A stretch of 64,000 nt of DNA from Treponema peruense (GTDB lineage: Bacteria > Spirochaetota > Spirochaetia > Treponematales > Treponemataceae). Position 1 is the stretch's first letter, and each line of letters starts with the position of its first letter. The position numbers and the translations under genes were made by a program. Location: positions 1,054,001 through 1,118,000 of the forward strand of contig NZ_CP064936.1 in the NCBI RefSeq assembly GCF_016117655.1, given 5' to 3'. The notes under the pieces were generated by a model. It saw only the letters and a program-made list of their open reading frames with translations, searched no databases and was not told where the DNA came from. Positions 1 to 8,018 of this stretch are shown here, piece after piece.

Positions 1-332
1 GAAAAGTTGCAGACGGTTCCAGTGAAAACAGTTACGGAATCCATGTTGCAAAATTGGCAGGACTTCCAGAAACTGTTATAAAACGTGCCGAAGTTATTCT
101 GAATAAAATACAGTCCGACGCTGACGGTAAGCCTGTTCTTCCGCAGATATCGGGCAGCGGGAATGAAGTAGAAAGTGAATGTTGTAGGTCTTCTGAAGCA
201 GCCTCTCTTTCACTTTTTTCTGACGAAGAAATGGTGCTTGATGAAATACTTTCTGCAGATGTAGACAACATGACTCCTCTTGCGGCTTTGAGTGCTGTCT
301 CGCGCTGGAAAAAATCCCTGTCCGGGCGCTGA
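1..332 (+). CDS. mutS: DNA mismatch repair protein MutS, C-terminal end (partial)
   Basis: The reading frame is open from base 3 and continues upstream of the window, leaving 109 residues. The visible part matches the end of the MutS ATPase domain: GIHVAKLAGLP followed by VIKRAEVIL, the conserved helix after the Walker/H-loop region that helps form the dimer. After it comes a low-complexity tail and a short hydrophobic motif, SLSLF, resembling the beta-clamp-binding peptide of MutS tails, then a final helix. MutS recognises mispaired bases and recruits MutL. The protein stops with TGA at 330-332, 31 bases before comF; no terminator is obvious between them, so the two may be cotranscribed. Confidence 0.9.
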   Translation, partial: KVADGSSENSYGIHVAKLAGLPETVIKRAEVILNKIQSDADGKPVLPQISGSGNEVESECCRSSEAASLSLFSDEEMVLDEILSADVDNMTPLAALSAVSRWKKSLSGR

Positions 333-363
333 TTTTTTTAATTTTTTTTAAAATTTTGTCATT

Positions 364-1176
364 TTGAAAAAACGGAGTCTATATATAAGGTATATGGACT
401 TTGTAGAAAAAATGCGCTGCCTTTGGTTCAGGCTGTTTTATTACTTTTCATATTATCTTCGCAAACTGTTATGCATGGCTTTTGGCGGTGAAGAGTGTCT
501 TTGCTGTGGAAAGCTTTCGTTCGGGGCGCCGCTGTGTTCCCGCTGTGCAAACAAACGCCTTCTTGAGCCAAGTGTTTCTGTCTGTTCAAGATGTCCCGTC
601 TGCGGAAGACCTTTGGTAAGTGAAAGAGGGCTTTGTATGGACTGCCGGCGTTCAAGGACTGTTTTCCATGCCGATTCTGTTTTTCCAGTATTTGCATACA
701 GACTCTGGAAAAAAAATCTTTTGTTTTCATGGAAAATGTCAGACAGAAGATCTCTGTCACCTTTGTTTGCAGCCGTTTGTGACGGTGTCCTGAAAACCGG
801 CTTTGGTGAAGGCTGTGTATTGGTTCCTGTTCCTCCGCGTGCAGGCAAGATAAGGCGCCGGGGATGGGACCAGATAGACGAACTGTGCCGTTATCTGCGG
901 TTTTTTTACGGGTACAAAGTTCTTTATCTTCTGCGCCGGCTCAGTACAGTGCAGCAGAAGAAACTTGACCGTAGCCACCGGCTTAGCGGAATAGGCAAAG
1001 CCTATACACTGTCTTCTAAAGGACGTGCCTTTTGTGATAAAAAAAGAATGCCGGCGAAGGTTATTGTTATAGATGATGTGCTTACAACAGGCGCAACGGC
1101 CGAAAACTGCTGTTCTGTGCTTAAGGAAGCGGGTGTTTTGAAAGTTTGTTTTCTGTCCCTTTTTATAGTGGACTAG
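364..1176 (+). CDS. comF: ComF family phosphoribosyltransferase-like protein
   Basis: 270 residues from a TTG start. The N-terminal third holds paired cysteines (CLCCGK, CSRCANK, CSRCPVCGRP, CMDC) typical of the ComF double zinc ribbon, and the C-terminal part has the PRPP-binding signature VIVIDDVLTTGAT plus the upstream VPVPP and RGWDQ motifs of this family. ComF proteins support DNA uptake in competent bacteria, but in non-competent species their role is unclear and may relate to DNA repair. The start is uncertain: the TTG at 364 has no ribosome site, whereas an in-frame ATG at 394 lies six bases after a TATATA box and could be a leaderless start giving 260 residues. Confidence 0.85.
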   Translation: MKKRSLYIRYMDFVEKMRCLWFRLFYYFSYYLRKLLCMAFGGEECLCCGKLSFGAPLCSRCANKRLLEPSVSVCSRCPVCGRPLVSERGLCMDCRRSRTVFHADSVFPVFAYRLWKKNLLFSWKMSDRRSLSPLFAAVCDGVLKTGFGEGCVLVPVPPRAGKIRRRGWDQIDELCRYLRFFYGYKVLYLLRRLSTVQQKKLDRSHRLSGIGKAYTLSSKGRAFCDKKRMPAKVIVIDDVLTTGATAENCCSVLKEAGVLKVCFLSLFIVD

Positions 1177-1197
1177 AATTGCTTAGTGTAGTAAAAT

Positions 1198-1234
1198 AGG
1201 GAGGCTCTGAAAATTGCAATTTTTTTAGATGCCC
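1198..1234. repeat. Short hairpin repeat, copy 1
   Basis: About 36 bases centred on the palindrome AAATTGCAATTT and bounded by GGGAGGC and GATGCCC arms. A related element (about 29 of 36 positions the same by my hand alignment of the reverse complement) sits at 26341-26376 after the fumarate reductase gene. It may end comF transcription or be a dispersed intergenic element. The rest of the comF-cheW gap shows no gene. Confidence 0.5.
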
Positions 1235-1287
1235 AATAGTGTATTAATGCGGTTTACAGCCAATACAACAATATATAGGGGGATTCT

Positions 1288-1776
1288 ATGGCGGAAGAAA
1301 ACAATTCGTTTCAGCTTGTTACGTTTCAGCTCGGGGAAGAGCTGTACGGCGTGAATATCATGGATGTTAAGGAAATCGTTAAGATACAGTCTGTTCGTCC
1401 GATCCCTAACGCTCCTTATTATGTAGAGGGAATCATTAACCTTCGCGGTGAAATTATTCCTATTATCAATCTTCACAAGCGCTTTCATATAAAGAAAATG
1501 GACGTTTCAGAAGATTCCCTTGCCGACGAAAATGACGGTGGATTCATTATTCTGGACATTGAAGGAAACAAAATCGGCATAATTATAGACAGAATAGCTC
1601 GCGTTGTTCCTGTAGAAGGCGATGACATAAAACCGCCGCCACAGATGCTCTGCGGAATCGGAACTGAATACATTCATGGTGTAGTCCGCCAGGATTCGTC
1701 TTACCTGATTATCCTTGATACGCGCAGACTGTTCAATCCGAAGGAACTTCAGAAAATCATTGAGCCCGAAAGCTGA
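1288..1776 (+). CDS. cheW: Chemotaxis coupling protein CheW
   Basis: 162 residues, the usual CheW length, covering one complete CheW domain. Diagnostic stretches are FQLGEELYGVNI, VKEIVKIQSVRPIPNAP, VEGIINLRGEIIPIINL and a C-terminal LIILDTRRLF. CheW links methyl-accepting chemoreceptors to the histidine kinase CheA at the receptor array on the inner membrane. The ATG has a good ribosome site (GGGGG six bases upstream). It is the first gene of a run of closely spaced plus-strand genes (DegT-like, nadK, recN, unknown, HD protein), but no other chemotaxis gene lies in the window. Confidence 0.95.
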   Translation: MAEENNSFQLVTFQLGEELYGVNIMDVKEIVKIQSVRPIPNAPYYVEGIINLRGEIIPIINLHKRFHIKKMDVSEDSLADENDGGFIILDIEGNKIGIIIDRIARVVPVEGDDIKPPPQMLCGIGTEYIHGVVRQDSSYLIILDTRRLFNPKELQKIIEPES

Positions 1777-1813
1777 TTCTCTTGAATAAATTAAATAAAG
1801 GAAAATATAAAAA

Positions 1814-2923
1814 ATGATACAGACTTACAGCCCGACAATAAGACGAAAGGAAATGGAAGCCGTGCTTACCTGCATGGTTGACGAAAAAATCGGACCCGGA
1901 GAAATGGGTATTCGTCTTGTTCAGACTGTCAGGGAACTAACCGGATGTGACGGAGCCGTTGCTTTAAGAAGTCCGTCCCTTGCACTCGAATATGCGCTCA
2001 AGGCCATAGACCTTCCTGCACAAAGCGGGGTAATGATCAGTGCCCTTGCTCCTTCCTGGCAGATTCTTACACTTGAACGCCTCGGATACAAGCCCATCGT
2101 TCTTGATGTATGTGAAGAATCAGGACTTGTTACATGTGCCGCAGCAGAAAACGGAATAAAAGACGGCGGACGTGTTCTTGTTCTGGCAGAGTCTATGGGA
2201 GTGCTTCCTGACATTGGGGCATTTCTTTCTCTGGGTGTACCTGTTATAGAAGATATTTCGCAGTCAGCTTTTGCGCGCTATCCTGCAGAACCTTCTGAAA
2301 GCGAAGGTGCAAAATCTGCTGTTCAGGAACAGTCGGGCACAGAAGAAGCAAAGACAGGAGAGCCGTTGGGTAAATGCGCTGGAATGTACGGTGTGTATAC
2401 AATATTCGGCATGGAAGACCGTGACATTGTTACTGCAGGCGGCGGGGCCGTTCTTATGGCACCTGGAAGACGCGAATGGATTGTCCTTAAAAAACTTGCA
2501 GAAGAAGCACCTTCCACAGACTTTATTCCTGACATGAATGCAGCCCTTGCAGTTGTTGAACTCAAGGAATTTGCACGCAACGAAAAGACAAGAAAAGAAA
2601 TATACGCTCTTTATGCCAGGGCAATAATGTCTGTAAAACACAAGACATATGTAAGACAGAATGACGGCGGTTCGACAATATATTCGTTCCCGCTTGTGCT
2701 TAACAGCGGTTTTAAGGATGTAAAGTCCTATGCCCAGAAAAAAGGTATTGAAGTGAGACAGGCTTATGAAAATTCTGTCATCGCGCTCAGACAGGAAGAA
2801 ATTGCACCGTCATGTATATGCGCAAATTCCCTTTTGCTCAGATGTGCACTTTTTCCGCTTTATCCCAGACTTGGGCAAAAAGATGTAGCCCGCATTGTAA
2901 AGGTTCTTTCGTCTCTTCCTTAA
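1814..2923 (+). CDS. DegT/DnrJ/EryC1-type aminotransferase homologue without the PLP lysine
   Basis: 369 residues with the fold-type I layout of the DegT family: an N-terminal RRKEMEAVL/GPGEMG segment, the VIEDISQSA motif (Asp147 and Gln150, which stack on pyridoxal phosphate in true enzymes) and the glycine turn TAGGGAV. The lysine that should form the internal aldimine about six residues before that turn is missing: the stretch FGMEDRDIVTAGGG (198-211) has Arg203 or Asp there. A 25-residue acidic, low-complexity insert (about 158-184) precedes it. The protein is therefore probably not a classical transaminase and may be a structural or regulatory paralogue. It starts 37 bases after cheW and ends 4 bases before nadK, so it belongs to this operon. 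Confidence 0.7.
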   Translation: MIQTYSPTIRRKEMEAVLTCMVDEKIGPGEMGIRLVQTVRELTGCDGAVALRSPSLALEYALKAIDLPAQSGVMISALAPSWQILTLERLGYKPIVLDVCEESGLVTCAAAENGIKDGGRVLVLAESMGVLPDIGAFLSLGVPVIEDISQSAFARYPAEPSESEGAKSAVQEQSGTEEAKTGEPLGKCAGMYGVYTIFGMEDRDIVTAGGGAVLMAPGRREWIVLKKLAEEAPSTDFIPDMNAALAVVELKEFARNEKTRKEIYALYARAIMSVKHKTYVRQNDGGSTIYSFPLVLNSGFKDVKSYAQKKGIEVRQAYENSVIALRQEEIAPSCICANSLLLRCALFPLYPRLGQKDVARIVKVLSSLP

Positions 2924-2927
2924 GCCT

Positions 2928-3782
2928 ATGAAAAAATGTCTTGTAGTCGTAAATTCCTTCAAAACAGCCTCTGTTTCCCTGTCACATGAAGTGATGGCAT
3001 TTCTTAAGGAAAGGGGTGTCTGCGCAGAATCTTTTATTTATGACGGAAACAATGCAGTTTCAGAAAGTGTTGCCGTAGATTTCAACGGATATGACTTTGT
3101 AATTACACTCGGTGGCGACGGAACAGTGCTTTTTGCATGCCGTGGCTGTGCTCCGCTTAAGATACCTGTGTTTCCCGTTAATCTCGGAGAATTCGGCTTT
3201 CTTGCGGGAATTCAGAAAGAATGCTGGAAAAAGGAGCTGTCTGATTATTTAGGCGGCAAATCTTCAACCAGCGAAAGGGGACTTGTAGAGTGTGAAGTGC
3301 TTAGAGACGGTCGCTCTGTTTTTTCAAATCTGAGCATGAATGACTGCGTTATTTCAAGTGCGGCTACATCAAGGCTCATCAATCTGAGTGTTGCCTACAA
3401 CAGGTCGCTTCTTGGTCCGTTCAAGGCAAACGGTATTATTGTTGCTACTCCTACAGGTTCAACAGCATATTCTGCCGCAGCCGGAGGTCCCATTATTGAC
3501 CCTGCAATAGATGCCATGGTTCTTACGCCCATAAGTTCGTTCAGCCTTTCTGCAAGACCTCTTGTGTTTGGTCCCCGTGGCGAGATAACAATAACAGTTC
3601 TTCCTGGAAGATCAGATGTGGTTCTCTCCTGTGACGGTCAGGTCGGCTTTGACTTGTGCGAAGGTGACGTTTTGATTCTTTCTATTTCTGAATATAAGGC
3701 CCGTCTGCTGGGTGCATCGCAGGAGCGTTTTTATTCGGCTCTCAGAAGCAAGCTGAACTGGTCGGGAGGCCCACGTGCTTGA
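2928..3782 (+). CDS. nadK: NAD kinase
   Basis: 284 residues. The family signatures are all present: GGDGTVLFA (nucleotide and polyphosphate binding), NLGEFGFLAG, the NDCVIS strand, NGIIVATPTGSTAYS with the following GGPIIDP, and a C-terminal VVLSCDGQ. The enzyme phosphorylates NAD to NADP in the cytoplasm and so sets the NADPH pool. The gene starts 4 bases after the DegT-like gene and its end overlaps the recN start by eight bases, which implies translational coupling. The nadK-recN pairing is common in bacteria. Confidence 0.95.
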   Translation: MKKCLVVVNSFKTASVSLSHEVMAFLKERGVCAESFIYDGNNAVSESVAVDFNGYDFVITLGGDGTVLFACRGCAPLKIPVFPVNLGEFGFLAGIQKECWKKELSDYLGGKSSTSERGLVECEVLRDGRSVFSNLSMNDCVISSAATSRLINLSVAYNRSLLGPFKANGIIVATPTGSTAYSAAAGGPIIDPAIDAMVLTPISSFSLSARPLVFGPRGEITITVLPGRSDVVLSCDGQVGFDLCEGDVLILSISEYKARLLGASQERFYSALRSKLNWSGGPRA

Positions 3783-5478
3783 AGAACTTGATATAAAAAA
3801 TTTTGCATTGATAGACAGCGCTCATATTGAATTTTCCAAAGGTTTTACGGTTCTTAGCGGAGAAACAGGTGCCGGTAAGTCAATTCTTATAGGAAGCCTT
3901 GCGTTTCTTTTGGGCGGAAAAGCCGGTGTGGAACAGATACGTACTGGTTGCCATGAAGCCGAAGTTTGTGGAACTTTTCTTCCTGAAGGAAAAGAAGCCT
4001 TTGTCTGGCTTGAGGAGCGCTGCATAGAAAGTGACGACGGTAATGTTATCATACGCCGTGTCATGCGCGATACAGGAAAGTCTTCTGCCTGGATTTGCGG
4101 AACTCCTGTTACAAGGGCCGATCTTCTTGCTTTTTCGGCTTTTCTGGTAGACATTCACGGCCAGCACGAACAGCAGTCCCTTATGAAAGTTGCCGACCAC
4201 CGGCGTTATCTTGATATTTATGCCAATATTGTTGACGAAGTTGACAATTTTAAGTCGCTTTATACAAAACTTGTAGAAAAACGCAATCTTCTGGCTTCCC
4301 TTAACGAAGGCGAGTCAGACAGGCTTGCCCGTATTGATATGCTGAATTTTGCGGCTGGTGAAATAGAAGCAGCTTCCTTAAAAGCCGGGGAAGACTCTGA
4401 TCTTGAAGCCGAAGAATCAAGGCTTTCTTCCTATGAAAAACTTTTTGAAGAAATAGAAGAGGCAAACGGAGTTCTTGAAGGAACTGACGAAAGCGGGGGA
4501 GTTCTTTCCCTTTTGAAAAGACTCAAGTCATCCCTTGCAAGGGCAAAGGACATGGACTCTTCCCTTGACAGTCTGGACTCAAGAATTCAGTCTGCATTTT
4601 ACGAGATAGACGATATTGCCGGAGAACTGAGGCGTTATTCATCGGAACTTGTATTTGATCCTGACCGCCTGGCCGAAGTTCAGGAGCGGCTTGATCTTAT
4701 TTACAAACTCAAGAAAAAATATGCTCCTTCTTCCGGGGCAACTGTTGCAGATGTAATTGCATATGGTGAAAAATGCAGGCACGAACTCGAAGGACTTTCG
4801 GGTGCGGCAACAGACAGAACTGCGCTTGAAAACGAAATTGCAGGTCTTGAACGGGCCGTTTATACAGCAGCAAAAGCAATAAGCGAAAAACGCAGGGCTG
4901 CTTCTGACAGAATGTCCAAAGAAGTGGAATCTATTCTTGCAAGACTCGGAATGAAGGACACGCGCTTTAGAGTAGGGCTTTCTGTCAAGGACGGCGACGA
5001 TGTGGAACAGAAATGCGGTCCTTACGGAATGGACAATGTTGAATTTCTTATAAGCGCCAACCCCGGTTCCCCTCTGCTTCCTCTGGCAAGAATTGCTTCA
5101 GGAGGAGAACTGAGCCGCGTTATGCTTGCCCTTAAGACGATTCTTTCTGCTGCTGATACTGCCGGAACCCTAGTCTTTGATGAAATTGACACCGGTATAG
5201 GCGGGGAAGTTGCCGTTGCTGTAGGAAGCCATATGAAGATGCTTGCGGCAAAAAAACAGGTGCTGTGCATAACACATCTTGCAAGTATTGCAGTTTACGC
5301 CCATAATCAGATGAAGATACAGAAAGGAGTGGAAGGAAATACCACTGCAACAAATGTTTTCCCCGTTACAGGGCAGGACCGCGTAAGGGAAATCGCAAGA
5401 ATGCTTTCGGGCGACAGTGTTTCGGCCCAGTCGCTGGAACATGCCGCTTCCATGCTGCAGAAATTCGGAGGTGAATGA
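3775..5478 (+). CDS. recN: DNA repair protein RecN
   Basis: 567 residues from a GTG start inside the end of nadK. The protein is SMC-like: Walker A GETGAGKSIL near residue 31, the VDIHGQHEQQSL box near 125, coiled coil in the middle, then ASGGELSRVMLALK (signature) and LVFDEIDTGIGG (Walker B) near 440-475, and CITHLASIA near the end. RecN is an ATPase that binds and bridges broken DNA ends during double-strand break repair. The stop overlaps the next ORF (ATGA), keeping the operon tight. Confidence 0.95.
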   Translation: MLEELDIKNFALIDSAHIEFSKGFTVLSGETGAGKSILIGSLAFLLGGKAGVEQIRTGCHEAEVCGTFLPEGKEAFVWLEERCIESDDGNVIIRRVMRDTGKSSAWICGTPVTRADLLAFSAFLVDIHGQHEQQSLMKVADHRRYLDIYANIVDEVDNFKSLYTKLVEKRNLLASLNEGESDRLARIDMLNFAAGEIEAASLKAGEDSDLEAEESRLSSYEKLFEEIEEANGVLEGTDESGGVLSLLKRLKSSLARAKDMDSSLDSLDSRIQSAFYEIDDIAGELRRYSSELVFDPDRLAEVQERLDLIYKLKKKYAPSSGATVADVIAYGEKCRHELEGLSGAATDRTALENEIAGLERAVYTAAKAISEKRRAASDRMSKEVESILARLGMKDTRFRVGLSVKDGDDVEQKCGPYGMDNVEFLISANPGSPLLPLARIASGGELSRVMLALKTILSAADTAGTLVFDEIDTGIGGEVAVAVGSHMKMLAAKKQVLCITHLASIAVYAHNQMKIQKGVEGNTTATNVFPVTGQDRVREIARMLSGDSVSAQSLEHAASMLQKFGGE

Positions 5479-6281
5479 TGGCTGTCATATCAGATTCAGC
5501 ACGTGCGGAGTTTTTTGAAAAGATAAAGCCTGTAAAGGGTATGATTGAGGCTTCCCTCAAAAAAGAAAAGGATATGGAAGTTCTCATGAGACAAGATTCC
5601 GCCGGGATAGAGTACAAGAAGCTTTTTCTCTGCGAAGAAATGATTTATGCATCTACCCTTTACATGTCAATCAATTCGGTTTCGGTGGAACTTCTTGGCA
5701 CAAAAAACAATGATGCCCTTAACGATGCGCGCAAAATGCTTTACAAGGCCGTTATCTACATGGAAAATGTCGTTTCGAACAAAGTTGACTGCCCTTATTC
5801 TGAACTTGAGTCCTATCTCGAAAAGATTGCCAATACTCCTCTTGAAAAAAGACTTGATCTTATGAAAAAACTGGGGGTTGCCATACAGATGCTTATAGAT
5901 GCCTTCGGTGACAACTCAAAGTGGAAGCAGTCTTTTGTTGAACTTCGCGGCCGTTTTGTAGTAGTTGCAAAAAACTTTCTTGACATGAAGCAGGCTTCAA
6001 AGGATTATTTTGATCCGCGCTCGCCCGACTATGACAATACTGTAATTTACATTAATTTCCTCAAGAAAATGCTGGACAAAAGCGCCATGGAGTACAGGGA
6101 CCGCTATGAACTTGCTTCAAGAAGAATTGATGACATGCGCATAGCAATAAATCTTCTTATAGCACTCAGGCGGATTGCAATGGCTATAAATGACAAGGTA
6201 CTTGCAGAAGAAATAAGAAAGAAGGCCCTTGTCTGGAAAACCAAGATGGAAGCAGACACTCGTTCTGGTCAGAGCAAATAG
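5478..6281 (+). CDS. Conserved-looking helical protein of unknown function
   Basis: 267 residues; I do not recognise a named family. It is predicted to be almost wholly alpha-helical and soluble, rich in Lys, Glu and Leu, with no signal peptide or membrane segment. Two in-frame ATG codons touch the recN stop (5475 and 5478); the second is better placed, with GGAGG six bases upstream. Its position between recN and an HD-domain hydrolase, all with minimal spacing, suggests a shared transcript rather than a shared pathway. Searching for co-occurrence with recN in other spirochetes would show whether the link is conserved. Confidence 0.75.
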   Translation: MAVISDSARAEFFEKIKPVKGMIEASLKKEKDMEVLMRQDSAGIEYKKLFLCEEMIYASTLYMSINSVSVELLGTKNNDALNDARKMLYKAVIYMENVVSNKVDCPYSELESYLEKIANTPLEKRLDLMKKLGVAIQMLIDAFGDNSKWKQSFVELRGRFVVVAKNFLDMKQASKDYFDPRSPDYDNTVIYINFLKKMLDKSAMEYRDRYELASRRIDDMRIAINLLIALRRIAMAINDKVLAEEIRKKALVWKTKMEADTRSGQSK

Positions 6282-6299
6282 CCTTTTTATAGGAGAGTT

Positions 6300-7511
6300 A
6301 TGAACAGGGATTTTGCACTCAAAATATTTGAAGGATTTTCCATAACGCGCTGGAATGACCTTGTGCGTCCGTTCGATATTGTAGAAATGGATAAACATGC
6401 CGAAAAAATGTTTGTTGCCTATATCATCGGAAAGTACGAAGAAAACAGAGGCGTAAAGGTTGACTGGGAATGGATGATTTATGCCTCGCTGTTTGATCTT
6501 TTGAGAAAAATCCAGCTCTGTGACATAAAAAGTCCCGTTCAGAGTCTTATCCGCAGTGAGTATCCCGAAGAATTCAGGCGTCTTAACAGATGGGTTCTTG
6601 AAAAATACCGTGGACTTATTGAAGATAAAAAACTTTTTGACAGGTTTTCACTTTATCTTGACAGGCTTGGAGGTCTTGTTCCGAATGAAAAGTCACAGGA
6701 AGCCACAATAAGAATATTCCGCGCGGCACACAAGTATTCTTCACTTCGGGAACTCGATATGATATGCATGGTCAACGAGCCCTGCAGAATTGAGCCCATA
6801 CGCCGTGAACTTAATGCAGACATACAGTCCTTTCTTGATTTGAGGGGACTTCAGCTTTTGTTTACAAGACAGAAGCCCTTTGATTTTCTTATCCGCATAG
6901 AGCAACTGCGATTTCAGACAAGATGGAACCAGACTCCGCGTGTTCCTGGGACATCGGTTCTGGGACACTGTTTTTTTGTTGCCGTAATAACCCTTTTGCT
7001 CAGCCTTGAGTCTGGTTCAAAAATGTGTGCAGCAAGACTTTATGACAATTTCTTTTCGGCACTTTTTCATGACCTTCCCGAAAGCGTCACAAGAGACATT
7101 ATTTCTCCTGTAAAGCAGGCGACAAACGGACTTCCGGCTATAGTAAAAAACATAGAAGACCAAATTGTTTCAAAAGAACTTGTTCCTTTAATGGAAGACT
7201 TTTACAAGGATGAAATCCTTTATTTTACCAGCGATGAGTTCAGCAACAGAATTTTGGAAAACGGCAGGACAAAAGTTGTGTCATTTGAAGAACTCAATAC
7301 CCTTTACAACAAAGACGAATATCATCCCGTAGACGGAAAAACCGTCAGGCTTGCCGACCATTATTCAGCCCTGCTTGAAGCCGATCTTTCAATAAAGCAT
7401 GGAATTACCAGTTCGCAGCTAAGGGATGGAAGGAACAATCTTGTTTCGTCCCATGCCCCCGGGCTTTTTGTAAACGGAATAGATGCCGGAAAACTTTTTT
7501 CTGAAATCTGA
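6300..7511 (+). CDS. HD-domain phosphohydrolase (YfbR/HDDC2-like)
   Basis: 403 residues. The C-terminal half carries an HD metal-dependent phosphohydrolase core: VLGHCFFVAV (first His), FHDLPESVTRDIISPVK (the HD pair followed by the E-x-x-x-x-D-I-x-x-P-V-K motif of YfbR-type nucleotidases) and a later RLADHYSALLEAD that supplies the last Asp. This family usually dephosphorylates nucleoside monophosphates; the exact substrate cannot be read here. The N-terminal 200 residues are helical and have a second conserved-looking half with no HD pair. AGGAG lies seven bases before the ATG. It ends the cheW-recN operon; an AT-rich gap follows. Confidence 0.75.
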   Translation: MNRDFALKIFEGFSITRWNDLVRPFDIVEMDKHAEKMFVAYIIGKYEENRGVKVDWEWMIYASLFDLLRKIQLCDIKSPVQSLIRSEYPEEFRRLNRWVLEKYRGLIEDKKLFDRFSLYLDRLGGLVPNEKSQEATIRIFRAAHKYSSLRELDMICMVNEPCRIEPIRRELNADIQSFLDLRGLQLLFTRQKPFDFLIRIEQLRFQTRWNQTPRVPGTSVLGHCFFVAVITLLLSLESGSKMCAARLYDNFFSALFHDLPESVTRDIISPVKQATNGLPAIVKNIEDQIVSKELVPLMEDFYKDEILYFTSDEFSNRILENGRTKVVSFEELNTLYNKDEYHPVDGKTVRLADHYSALLEADLSIKHGITSSQLRDGRNNLVSSHAPGLFVNGIDAGKLFSEI

Positions 7512-7628
7512 CCAGATCTGTACTTCAATATAAAAAAAAATTATAAAAAGCAAAATATTCTTCATTATTGTAATATTCACTGAATTAATTTATAATGATT
7601 TGGACCCGTTTTTATCGTAGGGAAAAAC

Positions 7629-7659
7629 TTGAGTTTTATGATTTAATTCTTTGTATAAT
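7629..7659 (+). promoter_or_regulatory. Possible promoter for the oad operon
   Basis: TTGAGT and TATAAT hexamers with a 19-base spacer, 34 bases before the oadG start. The spacer is longer than ideal. A second TATAAT lies upstream near 7590. The surrounding 180-base gap is strongly AT-rich and has no gene. Confidence 0.5.
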
Positions 7660-7692
7660 AACGAATTGAATGTAAGAACTTATGGAGGATTT

Positions 7693-7977
7693 ATGACGAT
7701 TTCAGAGATGCTTAGCCAAAGTGGTATTCTAACTTTGCTGGGAATGGGTGTCGTTTTTTCTTTTCTGATTGTACTTATTCTTTCTATGGGATTACTGCGT
7801 ATTTTTGTACGCGCGTTCCATCTTGACAAGGATTTGGAAAAGAACGACACATCCGCTTCTTCCAGGCCTGCTTCTGCAGGAACTGCTCCTTCAGTACCTT
7901 CTTCACCGGTAGCTGCTGATAACGGAGCCGTCGTTGCTGCAATTGCGGCCGCCATAAAAGAAAGAGAGTCTTTATAA
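7693..7977 (+). CDS. oadG: Oxaloacetate decarboxylase gamma-type small subunit
   Basis: 94 residues. One N-terminal transmembrane helix (about 9-33: ILTLLGMGVVFSFLIVL...) with the conserved GMGVVFSFL motif of OadG/MmdE subunits, then a charged junction (RAFHLDKDLEK) and a Ser/Pro/Ala-rich tail ending in a short helix. The gamma subunit anchors the carboxyltransferase alpha subunit to the membrane beta subunit and stabilises the complex. The ATG at 7693 has GGAGG five bases upstream; an ATG-less extension to 7651 would lack a ribosome site and is rejected. It is the first gene of oadG-oadA-oadB. Confidence 0.85.
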   Translation: MTISEMLSQSGILTLLGMGVVFSFLIVLILSMGLLRIFVRAFHLDKDLEKNDTSASSRPASAGTAPSVPSSPVAADNGAVVAAIAAAIKERESL

Positions 7978-8018
7978 TTTCTACGCTGATGCGAATTTCA
8001 TACTAAGAGGTTAGATTT

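Noticed and set aside
1230-1287. Sigma-28-like GCCAATAC box upstream of cheW
   Set aside because: The -10 partly fits (GCCGATAA) but no TAAAGTTT-like -35 is present at the right spacing.
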